Part shown: one piece after another, positions 1 to 8,159 of the stretch | Position numbering within the stretch: position 1 is the stretch's first letter | Layout: every line of letters begins with the position of its first letter | DNA from: CAIMUS01 sp046347625 | Lineage (GTDB): Bacteria > Pseudomonadota > Gammaproteobacteria > Competibacterales > Competibacteraceae | Assembly (NCBI GenBank): GCA_046347625.1 | Contig: JAXMFU010000004.1 | Span: forward strand, 124,001-188,000 | Direction: 5' to 3' | Length of the DNA: 64,000 nt | Translations under genes and position numbers: made by a program | Notes under the pieces: generated by a model | The model's input: only the letters and a program-made list of their open reading frames with translations | Told to the model about the DNA's origin: nothing | The model's database searches: none

Positions 1-1673
1 ATCACGGGCCACCATGTCGGCTTCCTGCTCGATCAGCAGGGTGACGTTGGGGTCCTTTTTGAAGCAGTAACGGGCGCCGTCGTAGTGCAGGTACAGGCAC
101 TGTTCTTTCAGTTCCTTCAGGCAGGCCAGCGCCGTGGTGCTGTCGAGTTCGGGGCCGACGCAGACCGATAGCAATTCGGCTTCACTGATGCCTGGCGGCA
201 GGATTTCGCCGGCCTTGCCGCCTTCGCGCCGCAGTCCGCCGAAGGAGTACAGCAGGATGGCAGTGGCGAGTCGGGTAGCGGGACGGCGGGCGGCGTCCGC
301 CGGATTTTCCTTGGCGCGGCGGGCGTCGATGCGGCGGGCGCGGGCATTGGCGCCGATCAGATCGTGTTCCAACACCGCCTGGAAGTCTTCCTGTTGGCCG
401 ACTTCCTTGAAGAAGGCCAGCCGGACTTCAGGCGCGTGTAACGGCACATCGCCGGGACCGAGCACCGCGCGGCTTTTGCCTTCCCGCTGGGCGGCGCGCA
501 GGCAGGCGGCAAGAAAGCGCAAGGCGCCGCGAGTGCGTTGAAAGTCGGGAATGGCCGCCCAGCGTTCACGCATCAGGTCGATCAATGCCGGATGAAAGGG
601 ATAGGCGCTGCGGATGCGCTCGTACAGGGCGATGCCTTCTTCCTCGGCCTGCTGGCGTTCGGCGGCGCTCTGGGCATAGGCCCGGTGCATCTGGGTGACG
701 ATATCCTGATAGGCGCTGGCGGCGGGTAAGGCGGCAGCAGGATCGGGCAATCCGGCCAGCAGCCGGTGCTGGATTACGGCGAGAATCTCATTGCCGGCGA
801 CCGGCTCGCGGCGCTGGTCTTTGCGGGCCGCCAGGTGATCCACCGTCTGCAACAGGTTGACGTACTCCAGCGATTCGCGCTTGCTGGATTGCAGCGAGAA
901 CACCAGGGCGGTATTGGCCGTATTGCCGACGGCGACGGTGAGGTGTTGCAGAAAGGTCAGGGTTTGGTCGCGCAGCGTGGTCTGTTCGACTTTCACCCCG
1001 CCGGCGCCGATCAGGTAATTCAGGGTTTCATCCAGCAGGATCAGATTGGGACCTTCCGCCAGCAGTTCCAGCAGCACGTCACCGCCGGGCGCCACCCGGT
1101 TTTCGTCCTGTGTCCGCAGACGTTCGTAACCCGCTCGGCCGGCCAGTGACCAAGCGAACCAGCCCCACAGGGTCCGCGCCTGTAAACCTTCGCTGGGAAT
1201 GGCTTTGCCGTGAGTGGCGTCGAAGAACTGGCCGTCGAAGACGGCGACGCGGACCTTGCCGGGACGCGGTAAGGCGCTGCCTTCCGGGAGGATGTCGAGA
1301 GCGGTGCGGTTCCGCGCGGCATGGAACAAGGCTGCCAGGGTGTGCGATTTGCCGCCGCCGAAGGGCGTGACCAGCTTGAGCACGCGACTGCCGGCGCCGC
1401 CGGCCAGCCGCTCCAGCACGTCGTCGGCGCCGGAAATGCCCTGATCCCACAGCGCCGTCACCCGCTCGCGGACAATGGCTTCCAGTTCCGGGCGGACTTC
1501 GGTTTCATAGTTGCCGGTCTGCTCGATATCGCGCTTGCGGGCGACGAGGAAGATGCTGGAGGCGAGGGCTGACGAATCCCTGCCACGCAGCCTGGATTTC
1601 ATCTCGGTATCAAGCGGCCAAGCTTCAACAACGGTAAAACCTACCCGGCGTAACGCATCCACTAATGTGGACC
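1..1673 (-). pseudogene. Truncated DUF1156-DUF499 chimeric ATPase of a defence locus (partial, runs off left edge)
   Basis: An open minus-strand frame runs without a stop from the left edge to the ISAs1 boundary at 1673; the native start is lost and the 3' end lies outside the window. The main part is a DUF499-type ATPase. It has a P-loop of the form TPFGGGKSHTLAAL (about 1321-1370), a Walker B stretch LILLDE (about 1030-1050), and ends in view with a segment like the DUF499 C-terminal half (LYLHYDGARYCF). The first 85 or so residues instead resemble the C-terminal end of DUF1156 methyltransferases (AWPLDTEM, ALASSIFLVARKR), then change to DUF499 after GISGAD. DUF1156 and DUF499 proteins are normally separate neighbours in anti-phage loci with a helicase. 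I infer a deletion that fused the two genes, followed by IS insertion. Family assignment is from recalled motifs. Confidence 0.6.
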
Positions 1674-2859
1674 CAGGGCTGTTCAACGCTCTCCCATTAG
1701 GGCATCCTATTGTTTTCAAACAATAGCTTACGCCGATGCTGCTGCCGACCTTTCTTGCCGCCATTCCCGATCATCGTCGCCCCCAAGGCCGGTTGTACGC
1801 CTTGGGACCCCTGCTGTTGTTCAGCATTCTGGCCATCTTGTCGGACGCCAAGTCATACCGCAAGATCCAGCGGTTCATCCAGGCCCGGCTGCCGCAACTG
1901 AACGCCCTGTGTGGGCTGCACTGGAAGCGGGCCCCGGCTCACACGGCGATCCGCTACACCTTGCAAGGATTGAATCCGGCCGACGTGGAGGTGGCCTTTC
2001 GTCACCACGCGGCAGTGTTGGAAGGATCGCCCACGGGACTGACGGGTATCGCGATCGATGGCAAAACCCTGCGTGGCAGCTTTGACCGGTTCCAAGATCA
2101 GAAGGCCATCCAAGTCCTCAGTGCCCTAGCCACCGAGCGTACCCTGATTCTGGGGCATATGCTGATCAGTACTGCCGACAAATCGCATGAAATTCCTGCC
2201 GCCCAGCAGTTGATCGACGAGCTGGGTCTGTCCGGGCGACTATTCACCCTGGATGCACTGCATTGCCAAAAAAAACGGTCGAGGCCGTCATCGCCACTCA
2301 CAACCACCTGCTTGTGCAAGTGAAAGCGAATCAGCCGACCCTATTCGAACGGCTGACCGAGACGTATCCTGTCCAACGGCCCCAGGATCAGCACCACAGC
2401 CACGAGATCGGTCGCCATAACCGGATTGAGCAACGTACCACCCGGCTCTGGGACCTGCCGCCCGGTGCCGGCCTTGAGGAGTGGCACGACCATTTCTGCA
2501 CCCTGATCGAAGTCCACCGCTACACCGAGGTCTTCGATACCCGTCAAAAACACTGGGTCCCGCGCCAAGAAACGGCCTATTACCTATCCACGGTGGCCCT
2601 GTCAGCGGCCGACGCGGCCCAGGCCATCCGCGATCACTGGGGCATCGAGAACCGCTCACACTACGTCCGGGATGTCACCTTGGGTGAGGATGCCAGCCGC
2701 ATCCGTCGCAACCCCGGCATTTTCGCCATGCTGCGCAGCTTCGCCCTTAACCTGCTACGCTTCAACGACATTACTAATATCAGCCTCGAACTCTATGATA
2801 ATGCCCTCGATTTCAATCGGCTGCTAGCCTACAAGGGGCTTTAGCATTGAACAGCCCTG
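1674..2859 (+). mobile_element. ISAs1-family insertion sequence
   Basis: The element is bounded by 17-bp terminal inverted repeats CAGGGCTGTTCAAYGCT at 1674-1690 and 2843-2859, differing at one base. It is 1186 bp long, normal for ISAs1 elements, and carries one transposase gene. No direct target repeat is visible (flanks end GTGGACC and begin ATTATCAACC), so one side was probably rearranged after insertion. It cuts the defence gene to the left. Confidence 0.88.
1736..2844 (+). pseudogene. ISAs1-family transposase, interrupted by a -1 frameshift at an A8 run
   Basis: Two overlapping frames (1736-2323 and 2263-2844) together give one ISAs1 transposase of about 369 residues. Recognisable pieces are the N-terminal FLAAIPDHRRPQGRLY, the GIAIDGKTLRGS segment around residue 105, and the C-terminal HWGIENRSHYVRDVTLGEDASR with the last acidic catalytic residues. 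The frame breaks inside DALHCQKK at an A8 run (2268-2275): nine A would restore HCQKKTVEAV. This is either a one-base deletion, a slippage site (A_AAA_AAA can support -1 shifting), or a homopolymer error. ISAs1 elements normally encode transposase in one frame, so decay is my first reading. Confidence 0.8.
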
Positions 2860-3351
2860 ATTATCAACCCGCTTTCGACGGTGGCGGCTTCTGGGTGTCT
2901 GGTCTACTGCAATGGGCGATGATTATGTCTATGCCTGAAAGCGAAAGTGAAGATGGCTGCCGGCGTTGAACCCATGCCCACGAGGAGCCAAGAGTGAACT
3001 GACGGATTCCGTCATCGCTATAGGCCTTAAGAAGATGGTCTTTCAGACAGGCTTTAACTGGCTAACAGTAAAGTTTACCAGGCAACGGTAATTTCTACCG
3101 CCTTGTGCTATTAAGAAGGATTCTTTCCCGACTGCGGTAAGCAAGCGTCAAGCTTTTGATTGATAAAAAAACTACAGATACGTCAAAACTTGGCATAAGA
3201 ATTTCATATATCCCGCGACCACAAATAACCAGTAGGATAAATTTGCTCTGTTATGAGGCTAATGCGACAACCGATTTAGGGGTAAGCGCCTGCTGTGGTG
3301 TCCTAAAACACTCCTAAACGGTCCGTACATCTTTTGCACTAGGAAATCATC
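2860..3351. other. Intergenic, no gene recognised; one short palindrome
   Basis: About 490 bp between the ISAs1 element and the repeat protein. No convincing reading frame on either strand. The only structure noted is a perfect 7-bp inverted repeat TGACGGA-T-TCCGTCA at 3000-3014, which could be an operator or a small hairpin. The sequence is more AT-rich towards the downstream start codon. Confidence 0.4.
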
Positions 3352-4149
3352 ATGCAACCTAGACTTACATTATCCGCCTTATCGACCTGGTATATGGTGA
3401 CTTATTTAGTAAGCGGCACGTATCAGTACTTAAAGCAGTTTAGTTTCGTCGGCAGGAATACTCAGAAGGACGACAATCATGAGCGTGGTTCTGACAGCAG
3501 GAGGAAAGACCCGCCTCGCAGGATCGCGCCTCAAGAAGATAAGCCGGCCCGCAAACAGGAGATGACCCATGAGCCGGATGCTCAGCAGGCCATAGAGACG
3601 ACCCGCCCTGAAGGCAGAACGGTCCGTCAGGATCGTGCGCCTAAGGCCAAAATCGGCCACAAGGGTAGCAAGCCCGCCCGCCATAGACGTACTGCTGTCA
3701 CTAGCAAGCCCGCCCGCCAGGCGGTGAATCAGAATCGAGCACACCTGGCCGAAATGGGCCACACGGGTGGCGAGAAAGTCCGAGCGCATAGCCTCGACAC
3801 CGCCGAAGTCCGAGCGCATAGCCTCGACACCGCCGAAGTCCGAGCGCATAGCCTCGACACCGCCGAAGTCCGAGCGCATAGCCTCGACACCGCCGAAGTC
3901 CGAGCGCATAGCCTCGACACCGCCGAAGTCCGAGCGCATAGCCTCGACACCGCCGAAGTCCGAGCGCATAGCCTCGACACCGCCGAAGTCCGAGCGCATA
4001 GCCTCGACACCGCCGAAGTCCGAGCGCATAGCCTCGACACCGTCGAAGTCGGGCGCAAAGGGCATGAGAACACCCGTTCTGAGCATAAAGGCCAAAGCCG
4101 CACGAAGAACCGCAACGGCAAGCAGGGAAAGGAAAAATCTAGCTCTTAA
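3352..4149 (+). CDS. Basic, low-complexity protein with nine tandem decapeptide repeats
   Basis: This 265-residue frame starts at ATG 3352 with a weak AGGAAA upstream. Residues 1-40 are moderately hydrophobic; the rest is rich in Lys, Arg, His and Gln, with scattered KPAR and GHxG units. Residues about 143-233 are nine copies of VRAHSLDTAE, encoded by the 30-bp repeat. I do not recognise a family. Caution: because the repeat is a multiple of three and free of stops, the opposite strand is also open (3430-4095, 221 residues, repeat GGVEAMRSDF), and that frame could be the real one or neither may be. The IS982 element was inserted 21 bp after the stop codon. Confidence 0.35.
   Translation: MQPRLTLSALSTWYMVTYLVSGTYQYLKQFSFVGRNTQKDDNHERGSDSRRKDPPRRIAPQEDKPARKQEMTHEPDAQQAIETTRPEGRTVRQDRAPKAKIGHKGSKPARHRRTAVTSKPARQAVNQNRAHLAEMGHTGGEKVRAHSLDTAEVRAHSLDTAEVRAHSLDTAEVRAHSLDTAEVRAHSLDTAEVRAHSLDTAEVRAHSLDTAEVRAHSLDTAEVRAHSLDTVEVGRKGHENTRSEHKGQSRTKNRNGKQGKEKSSS
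3781..4050 (+). repeat. Tandem array of nine 30-bp repeats (minisatellite)
   Basis: Eight identical copies of a 30-bp unit starting CGAGCGCATAGCC and ending GCCGAAGTC follow one another without spacers; the ninth copy (4021-4050) differs by one base (GCC to GTC). Near-perfect identity points to recent expansion by slippage or unequal recombination. The unit length keeps every reading frame open. Confidence 0.97.
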
Positions 4150-4170
4150 AAGGGAAAAATTAGGGTATCA

Positions 4171-5068
4171 ACCTTTGGTGCTAGTTTTTTGAGTTGAAAA
4201 AGCCATGTGCAGCCCCCAGGTTAGGGAGGAGAACCAACCCCTTCCTATCTGAGGTGACCGCACATGACGACGGAAGACTTTATCATTGACCTGTTCTGTC
4301 GGATAGATGATCAGATGAAGGATGTGCCGAAGCACTCCCAAGCTCACCTGTGGCCCAGCGAAACGGTCACAGTCGGCGTCTTGTTTGGGTTGAAAGGGGT
4401 TGGGGAGCGGGCGTTCTATCGCTGGCTGGTCCGCGATTACCACCCCCTGTTTCCACGCTTGCCTGAGCGCTCGCGCCTGTTTCGCTTGCTCCGGACGCAT
4501 CGAGCGTGGACCTATCGCTTTCTGGCCACCCCAACGCTGTTGGGAGTCATCGATACCTACGGAATCGAACTGCTGCACCCTCGTCGGTATGGCCGCAGCC
4601 GGACTCAGTGGGGGCGGAAAGGGGTCTCAAATCATCGTTGGATCGTGGGAGGCAAGCTGTGCTTGTTGTTGAATCGGTTGGGCTTGGTCGTAGGGTGGTC
4701 CTGTGGGCCCGCCAATATCTACGATACCATCTTTCATCCCCTGGTGGAGAGGGTCAAGTCGCGCATGGTGGTATTGGCGGATCACGGGTTTCATGCGGCG
4801 GAGGGCGATCCGCCGAACCTCAAGATTTGTCCGCGGGGGCAGTGGAACGACCGGATGCTGGTGGAAACGGTCCTTAGCATGATGACCTTGGTCAGCCACC
4901 TCAAGCACGTGCGGCATCGGTGCTGGGATTACCTGCTCGCCAGACTTGCATTCATGGTAACGGCCGTCAACATCCTACTTCAATGGGATGGTCTACCTGC
5001 CGACGAGCAGGGCTTTGTACACCTTTCCATGGCTGAGTTTAGCCTGTGAATAAACTAGCACCAAAGGT
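4171..5068 (+). mobile_element. IS982-family insertion sequence, complete, with 5-bp target duplication
   Basis: Perfect 17-bp terminal inverted repeats ACCTTTGGTGCTAGTTT lie at 4171-4187 and 5052-5068. The element is 898 bp and is flanked by direct repeats TATCA at 4166-4170 and 5069-5073. Intact ends, intact transposase and clean target duplication indicate a recent simple insertion. Confidence 0.95.
4264..5049 (+). CDS. IS982-family transposase
   Basis: A 261-residue DDE transposase filling the element. IS982 transposases have an N-terminal helical region and a DDE catalytic core; here the first Asp is in GVIDTYGIELL (about residue 98), the second in VVLADHGFHA (about residue 172), and the Glu in RMLVETVLSMM (about residue 200). 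The length is close to that usual for the family. ATG 4264 is preceded by GAGGTGACC, a plausible binding site. No frameshift or internal stop, so probably active. Confidence 0.93.
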   Translation: MTTEDFIIDLFCRIDDQMKDVPKHSQAHLWPSETVTVGVLFGLKGVGERAFYRWLVRDYHPLFPRLPERSRLFRLLRTHRAWTYRFLATPTLLGVIDTYGIELLHPRRYGRSRTQWGRKGVSNHRWIVGGKLCLLLNRLGLVVGWSCGPANIYDTIFHPLVERVKSRMVVLADHGFHAAEGDPPNLKICPRGQWNDRMLVETVLSMMTLVSHLKHVRHRCWDYLLARLAFMVTAVNILLQWDGLPADEQGFVHLSMAEFSL

Positions 5069-5154
5069 TATCACTGAAGAGACCTTCAGAGGAATTGGCG
5101 CTGAGCCTTTCTCATTCTACTTTTCCGATTAACTTTTTTATGCAGGAGAAAACG

Positions 5155-6099
5155 ATGTCTCAAGTCATCATTGCCTTGTATGAGGATTATAAAACCGCCG
5201 AGGTGGCCGCCAAGCAGCTAGTCCGTGACAAGCAGCTGAAGACGCAGGATATCACTCTGTTGACGTATGAAAGCGATCCCAGTGCTGACAAAAGTCGTGA
5301 GAGTGACAAAAGTCGTGAGAGCAATAGCGGGGATAACACCTTTTTGGCGCAGAAACTGGGTTCACGGCGCGACCTGGGCACCGTGCACGACACGCTGGTC
5401 AGTCTGGGGGTGAATGAGAGCGATGCCGGCGATTTCGCCGAAGGCTTGCGCCGGGGCAATACGCTGCTGGCGGTGCAGGCCGAGGAGGCGGCCGGCGCCG
5501 ATATCCACCAGATTCTGGCGAGCCACCAGCCGATCAATATTACCGAGCGTACCGAGCAATGGCGCACAGCTGGCTGGGCCGGTTTTCAGCCGGATGCCGA
5601 GCACTACACGGCAGAACAGGCGGCCGCCGAACGGCAGCGCTATGCCGCTCCCGCCGCCACCACTGGCGAGCAGGTGCTGCCGGTCATGGAAGAGCAGCTG
5701 ATCGTTGGCAAGCAGGAAGTCCAGCAGGGAGGCATTCGGGCCTATACCCGGGTCGTGGAGAAACCGGTCGAGGAGACGGTAAATCTGCGGCAGGAACATG
5801 TGGAGGTGGAACGCCGTCCGGTGGATCGTCCGGCCAAGCCCAGTGAACTGGACACGGTCAAGGAAGGCACGATCGAAATGACCGAACGGACGGAAAAGCC
5901 GGTGGTCACGAAGCAGGCCCGGGTCACCGAAGAAGTGGTCTTGCATAAGGAAGTCGAGCAGCGGCCCGAGACGATCCGGGATACGGTACGCCACACCGAG
6001 GTCCAGGTGGAGAACCTCGGCGCCAGTGCCAGCCAGCCGACAGCGGCCGGGGAAGATGTTACCGCCAAAGCCAGCAAATCCAGGAAGCCAGCAAAATAG
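5155..6099 (+). CDS. DUF2382 (YsnF/AvaK) stress-type protein with GspM-like N-terminus
   Basis: The start at ATG 5155 is chosen because AGGAGA sits five bases upstream and the protein then begins MSQVIIALYEDYKTAE, the usual start of the general stress 17M-like domain (residues 1-110). That domain resembles glycine-zipper/ferredoxin-like modules of unknown chemistry. Residues about 180-300 are a DUF2382 domain: EEQLIVGKQEV, then charged strands with paired Arg/Glu such as VEVERRPVDRP and a long acidic-basic tail. Such proteins are stress-induced, soluble and of unknown biochemical role. A short direct repeat (DKSRES twice) lies at about residues 42-55. It stands alone; no partner gene is close. 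A hairpin follows. Confidence 0.85.
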   Translation: MSQVIIALYEDYKTAEVAAKQLVRDKQLKTQDITLLTYESDPSADKSRESDKSRESNSGDNTFLAQKLGSRRDLGTVHDTLVSLGVNESDAGDFAEGLRRGNTLLAVQAEEAAGADIHQILASHQPINITERTEQWRTAGWAGFQPDAEHYTAEQAAAERQRYAAPAATTGEQVLPVMEEQLIVGKQEVQQGGIRAYTRVVEKPVEETVNLRQEHVEVERRPVDRPAKPSELDTVKEGTIEMTERTEKPVVTKQARVTEEVVLHKEVEQRPETIRDTVRHTEVQVENLGASASQPTAAGEDVTAKASKSRKPAK

Positions 6100-6134
6100 T
6101 AGGGAGGCGGACCAGGGTAAGCCAGTTCCGCTCC

Positions 6135-6161
6135 GGGCGGATCGCCCGGCGGGCATCCGCC
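6135..6161 (+). terminator. Hairpin after the DUF2382 gene
   Basis: GGCGGAT (6136-6142) pairs with ATCCGCC (6155-6161), with an inner GCCC/GGGC stem. It starts about 35 bp after the stop codon. There is no T-run, so it may act as a weak terminator or only stabilise the mRNA 3' end. Confidence 0.45.
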
Positions 6162-6296
6162 TGGTCAATCTCAATCGGGTGTAGACTGGATAGCACTCGG
6201 TAGGATGGGCATAACCCATCTTTAAAGAAAAGGCGGATTGAGCTAAATGAAGTGACTGGCTATGATTGCCCCCATGGAATGGTAGGAAGAAATCCC

Positions 6297-6351
6297 GCCG
6301 GCTGAAATCGTACTTTCCTGTCTTGTGCGGTTCAGCCGGCTTTCATTTTTT
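6297..6351 (+). terminator. Perfect 10-bp hairpin followed by T-rich stretch
   Basis: GCCGGCTGAA (6297-6306) pairs perfectly with TTCAGCCGGC (6331-6340) around a 24-base loop, followed by TTTCATTTTTT. This has the form of an intrinsic terminator, but the loop is long. It could alternatively be a folded leader of the small peptide gene that starts 120 bp downstream. Confidence 0.5.
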
Positions 6352-6472
6352 AGGGACAACCCTTTCAGAAGGGACGTTTGCTAGTAAAAATAAAGAATTC
6401 ATCATGGCATTCTGCCGCCAGCGAGTGGGTTTACGCTTTATCGCCTGAGCCCTTAGCGGAGAAAGATTCTTC

Positions 6473-6562
6473 ATGAAAAAGCTGATAGCCGTATCCATCT
6501 CATCCCTGATGGCTGTATTGACTGCCGTTGGTCTCTTCTTAGCAATGTGGGGAATACCTTAA
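6473..6562 (+). CDS. 29-residue hydrophobic peptide
   Basis: A short frame, ATG 6473 to TAA 6562, with GGAGA about nine bases upstream. The peptide starts MKKL and is then almost wholly hydrophobic to its end (LTAVGLFLAMWGIP), giving one predicted membrane segment or a signal-anchor. No homologue is recognised. It may be a single-span membrane peptide, or the start of a longer exported protein gene that has been broken. Support is only the binding site, the Lys-Lys start and the composition. Confidence 0.4.
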   Translation: MKKLIAVSISSLMAVLTAVGLFLAMWGIP

Positions 6563-6637
6563 AGTACTCGATTCACTTTAAGCATAAGCAAGGAGTCTAC
6601 AAGAAATATCATTAAATTTTCTAAAGGTAGTAGAACG

Positions 6638-7255
6638 ATGAATATGGCCAACTATATTTGGATGGGGAATAGTCCCTTGGAGCAATCTTATCCGATGCTG
6701 AAAGCTATTACCGGGGTTGTCGTCGATCAGACGCTGGTGGAATACGATCTCATTATTTTTTGGAGCTCAGCGCTCTGGCGACCCGCCCAGAGCGGATTAA
6801 TTCCTCCCAATGCCAAGGCGGCCCAGGCACTCCGTCTCCTGGCCGGTAATGCCGCTACCTTTCTGTTTGCCATTGGGATCATCGGTGCCGGCGTGCTGGC
6901 GGTGCCGGTGCTCACCGGGTCGAGTGCCTATGCGGTGGCCGAAACGTTCGGGTGGCACGTAGGGCTGAATGCCAACCCCCGGCAAGCCAAAGCCTTCTAC
7001 CTGGTGATTGCTATGTCCACCCTGATTGGCAGCGGGATCAACTTTCTGGGGATCAATCCGATCACGCCCCTGTTCTGGACGGCCGTGATTAATGGCTTGC
7101 TGGCGCCGCCGTTGCTGGTGATCCTGCTAGTGATCACGAGCAATCTTCGGCTTATGGGAACGCAGGTGAATGGCCGCTTGACTCAGAGTCTCGGCTGGCT
7201 CACAGCCCTCCTGATGCTGGCCGCCGCCGTCGGCATGCTAATAACCGGGTTGTGA
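6638..7255 (+). pseudogene. C-terminal fragment of an Nramp-type divalent metal transporter
   Basis: From about residue 60 the 205-residue frame matches the end of Nramp/MntH-like Mn2+/Fe2+ transporters: AAQALRLLAGNAATFLFAIGIIGAG, LAVPVLTGSSAYAVAE, then NFLGINPITPLFWTAVINGLLAPP and a final membrane span. Full-length family members have about 400-450 residues and 11-12 membrane spans. Here only the last four or so spans remain, and the DPGN metal-binding motif of the first span is absent. The first 55 residues do not look like Nramp and probably come from a junction. I infer a truncated, non-functional relic, though the fragment itself has no stops. Confidence 0.65.
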
Positions 7256-7317
7256 AATCAGGGTACCGTCTCAATTTTACCGCACAAGGTAATACCAAAT
7301 GGTACTAAAATACTACT

Positions 7318-7920
7318 TTAAGCGGTATCTGGTACCATTCCAATTTTTTGAAGGGCATCGACGATAAAACTCCTCTTGGTTAACGAGGCAAAGAAGGCTT
7401 TCGGTTTGGATAAGAAAAGTTGGTTGAGCGTCTTTTTCAAGACCTCTAAATTAGGAAAAATCTGATTAGCAATTTCATCTTTAGCCCAATCCCATAACTG
7501 CTCGGCTGAGTTCACTTGGGGGCTGTGTGGGGGTTGATAAAAAAGCATGACATTATCTGGCATGATCAACTCATTTCCACAGTGGAAACGCGCATTGTCG
7601 GTTTGAATGACATGGAAATCTGCAGGGTACTGTTGCGAAAAATCATTGAGAAATTGCTGAAAATTTTCAGTATTGACGTGGTCATACGTTTGCATCATGT
7701 ACTCACCCGTCAAGGGTTCTACCACCCCGTACAAATAGAAGGCTTTAAACAGCCATTGCACCTTCACTAAGGTTTAACTCTTTTCAGAGTCAGCCGCCGG
7801 CGTGTAATCGTCTTTAAGCCAAACCGACTTTCGTCCTGAGCCCAATAACGAATCCTAGAATATCTTTCTAAACAAGGGCTTGCTATTTCACTCAGGCTGC
7901 CAGGCACCGTTTTTTTTTTA
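7318..7920 (-). pseudogene. Broken IS630-type transposase (DDE part only)
   Basis: The minus frame 7318-7767 encodes the C-terminal DDE region: VIQTDNARFHCG (second Asp), then the final acidic residue in the FYQPPHSPQVNSAEQLWDWAKDEI segment. Upstream, in another frame, lies RYWAQDESRFGLKT (first Asp, about 7815-7860) ending in two stops near 7765, so a frameshift separates the two halves. The N-terminal helix-turn-helix part is missing. No terminal repeats were found, so this is a dead relic. Confidence 0.75.
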
Positions 7921-7934
7921 CTCATTAAGGTAAG

Positions 7935-7953
7935 CCCCCGGCTTTGCCGGGGG
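7935..7953 (+). repeat. Strong GC hairpin CCCCCGGC-TTT-GCCGGGGG
   Basis: A perfect 8-bp stem with a three-base loop about 80 bp before the IS21 element. It could be a terminator for leftward or rightward transcription, or a REP-like unit. About 70 bp later, GATGAGGATTCACC then ATG 8025 looks like the 5' end of a gene that the IS21 element cut after four codons. Confidence 0.5.
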
Positions 7954-8159
7954 ACTCACCAGGGTTTGACCTATACCGCGGTCGTTGTGAATCTGACATC
8001 TCGACCAAGAGATGAGGATTCACCATGAAAGAGTTGAGTTTGCTAATTTGATCTGGCCCCACTTGAAGGGATGTTGATATCGAGAATTGGCCCCACCCTC
8101 AGCCGCCTTTGTCGTAGGCTGTGGCGATTTTTGTCACAGTAACGACGAGGGTATCAGAG

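Noticed and set aside
117..1572. Several plus- and minus-strand ORFs of 60-130 residues
   Set aside because: They are shadows of the continuous minus-strand DUF499 frame and have no family features.
3781..4050. CRISPR array
   Set aside because: The 30-bp units follow each other directly with no spacers, and no cas gene is present.
5362..6219. Minus-strand ORF of 285 residues
   Set aside because: It is antisense to the DUF2382 gene, which has a good ribosome-binding site and recognisable domains.
6266..6448. 60-residue plus-strand ORF
   Set aside because: It runs through the 6297-6340 hairpin, lacks a binding site and resembles nothing known.
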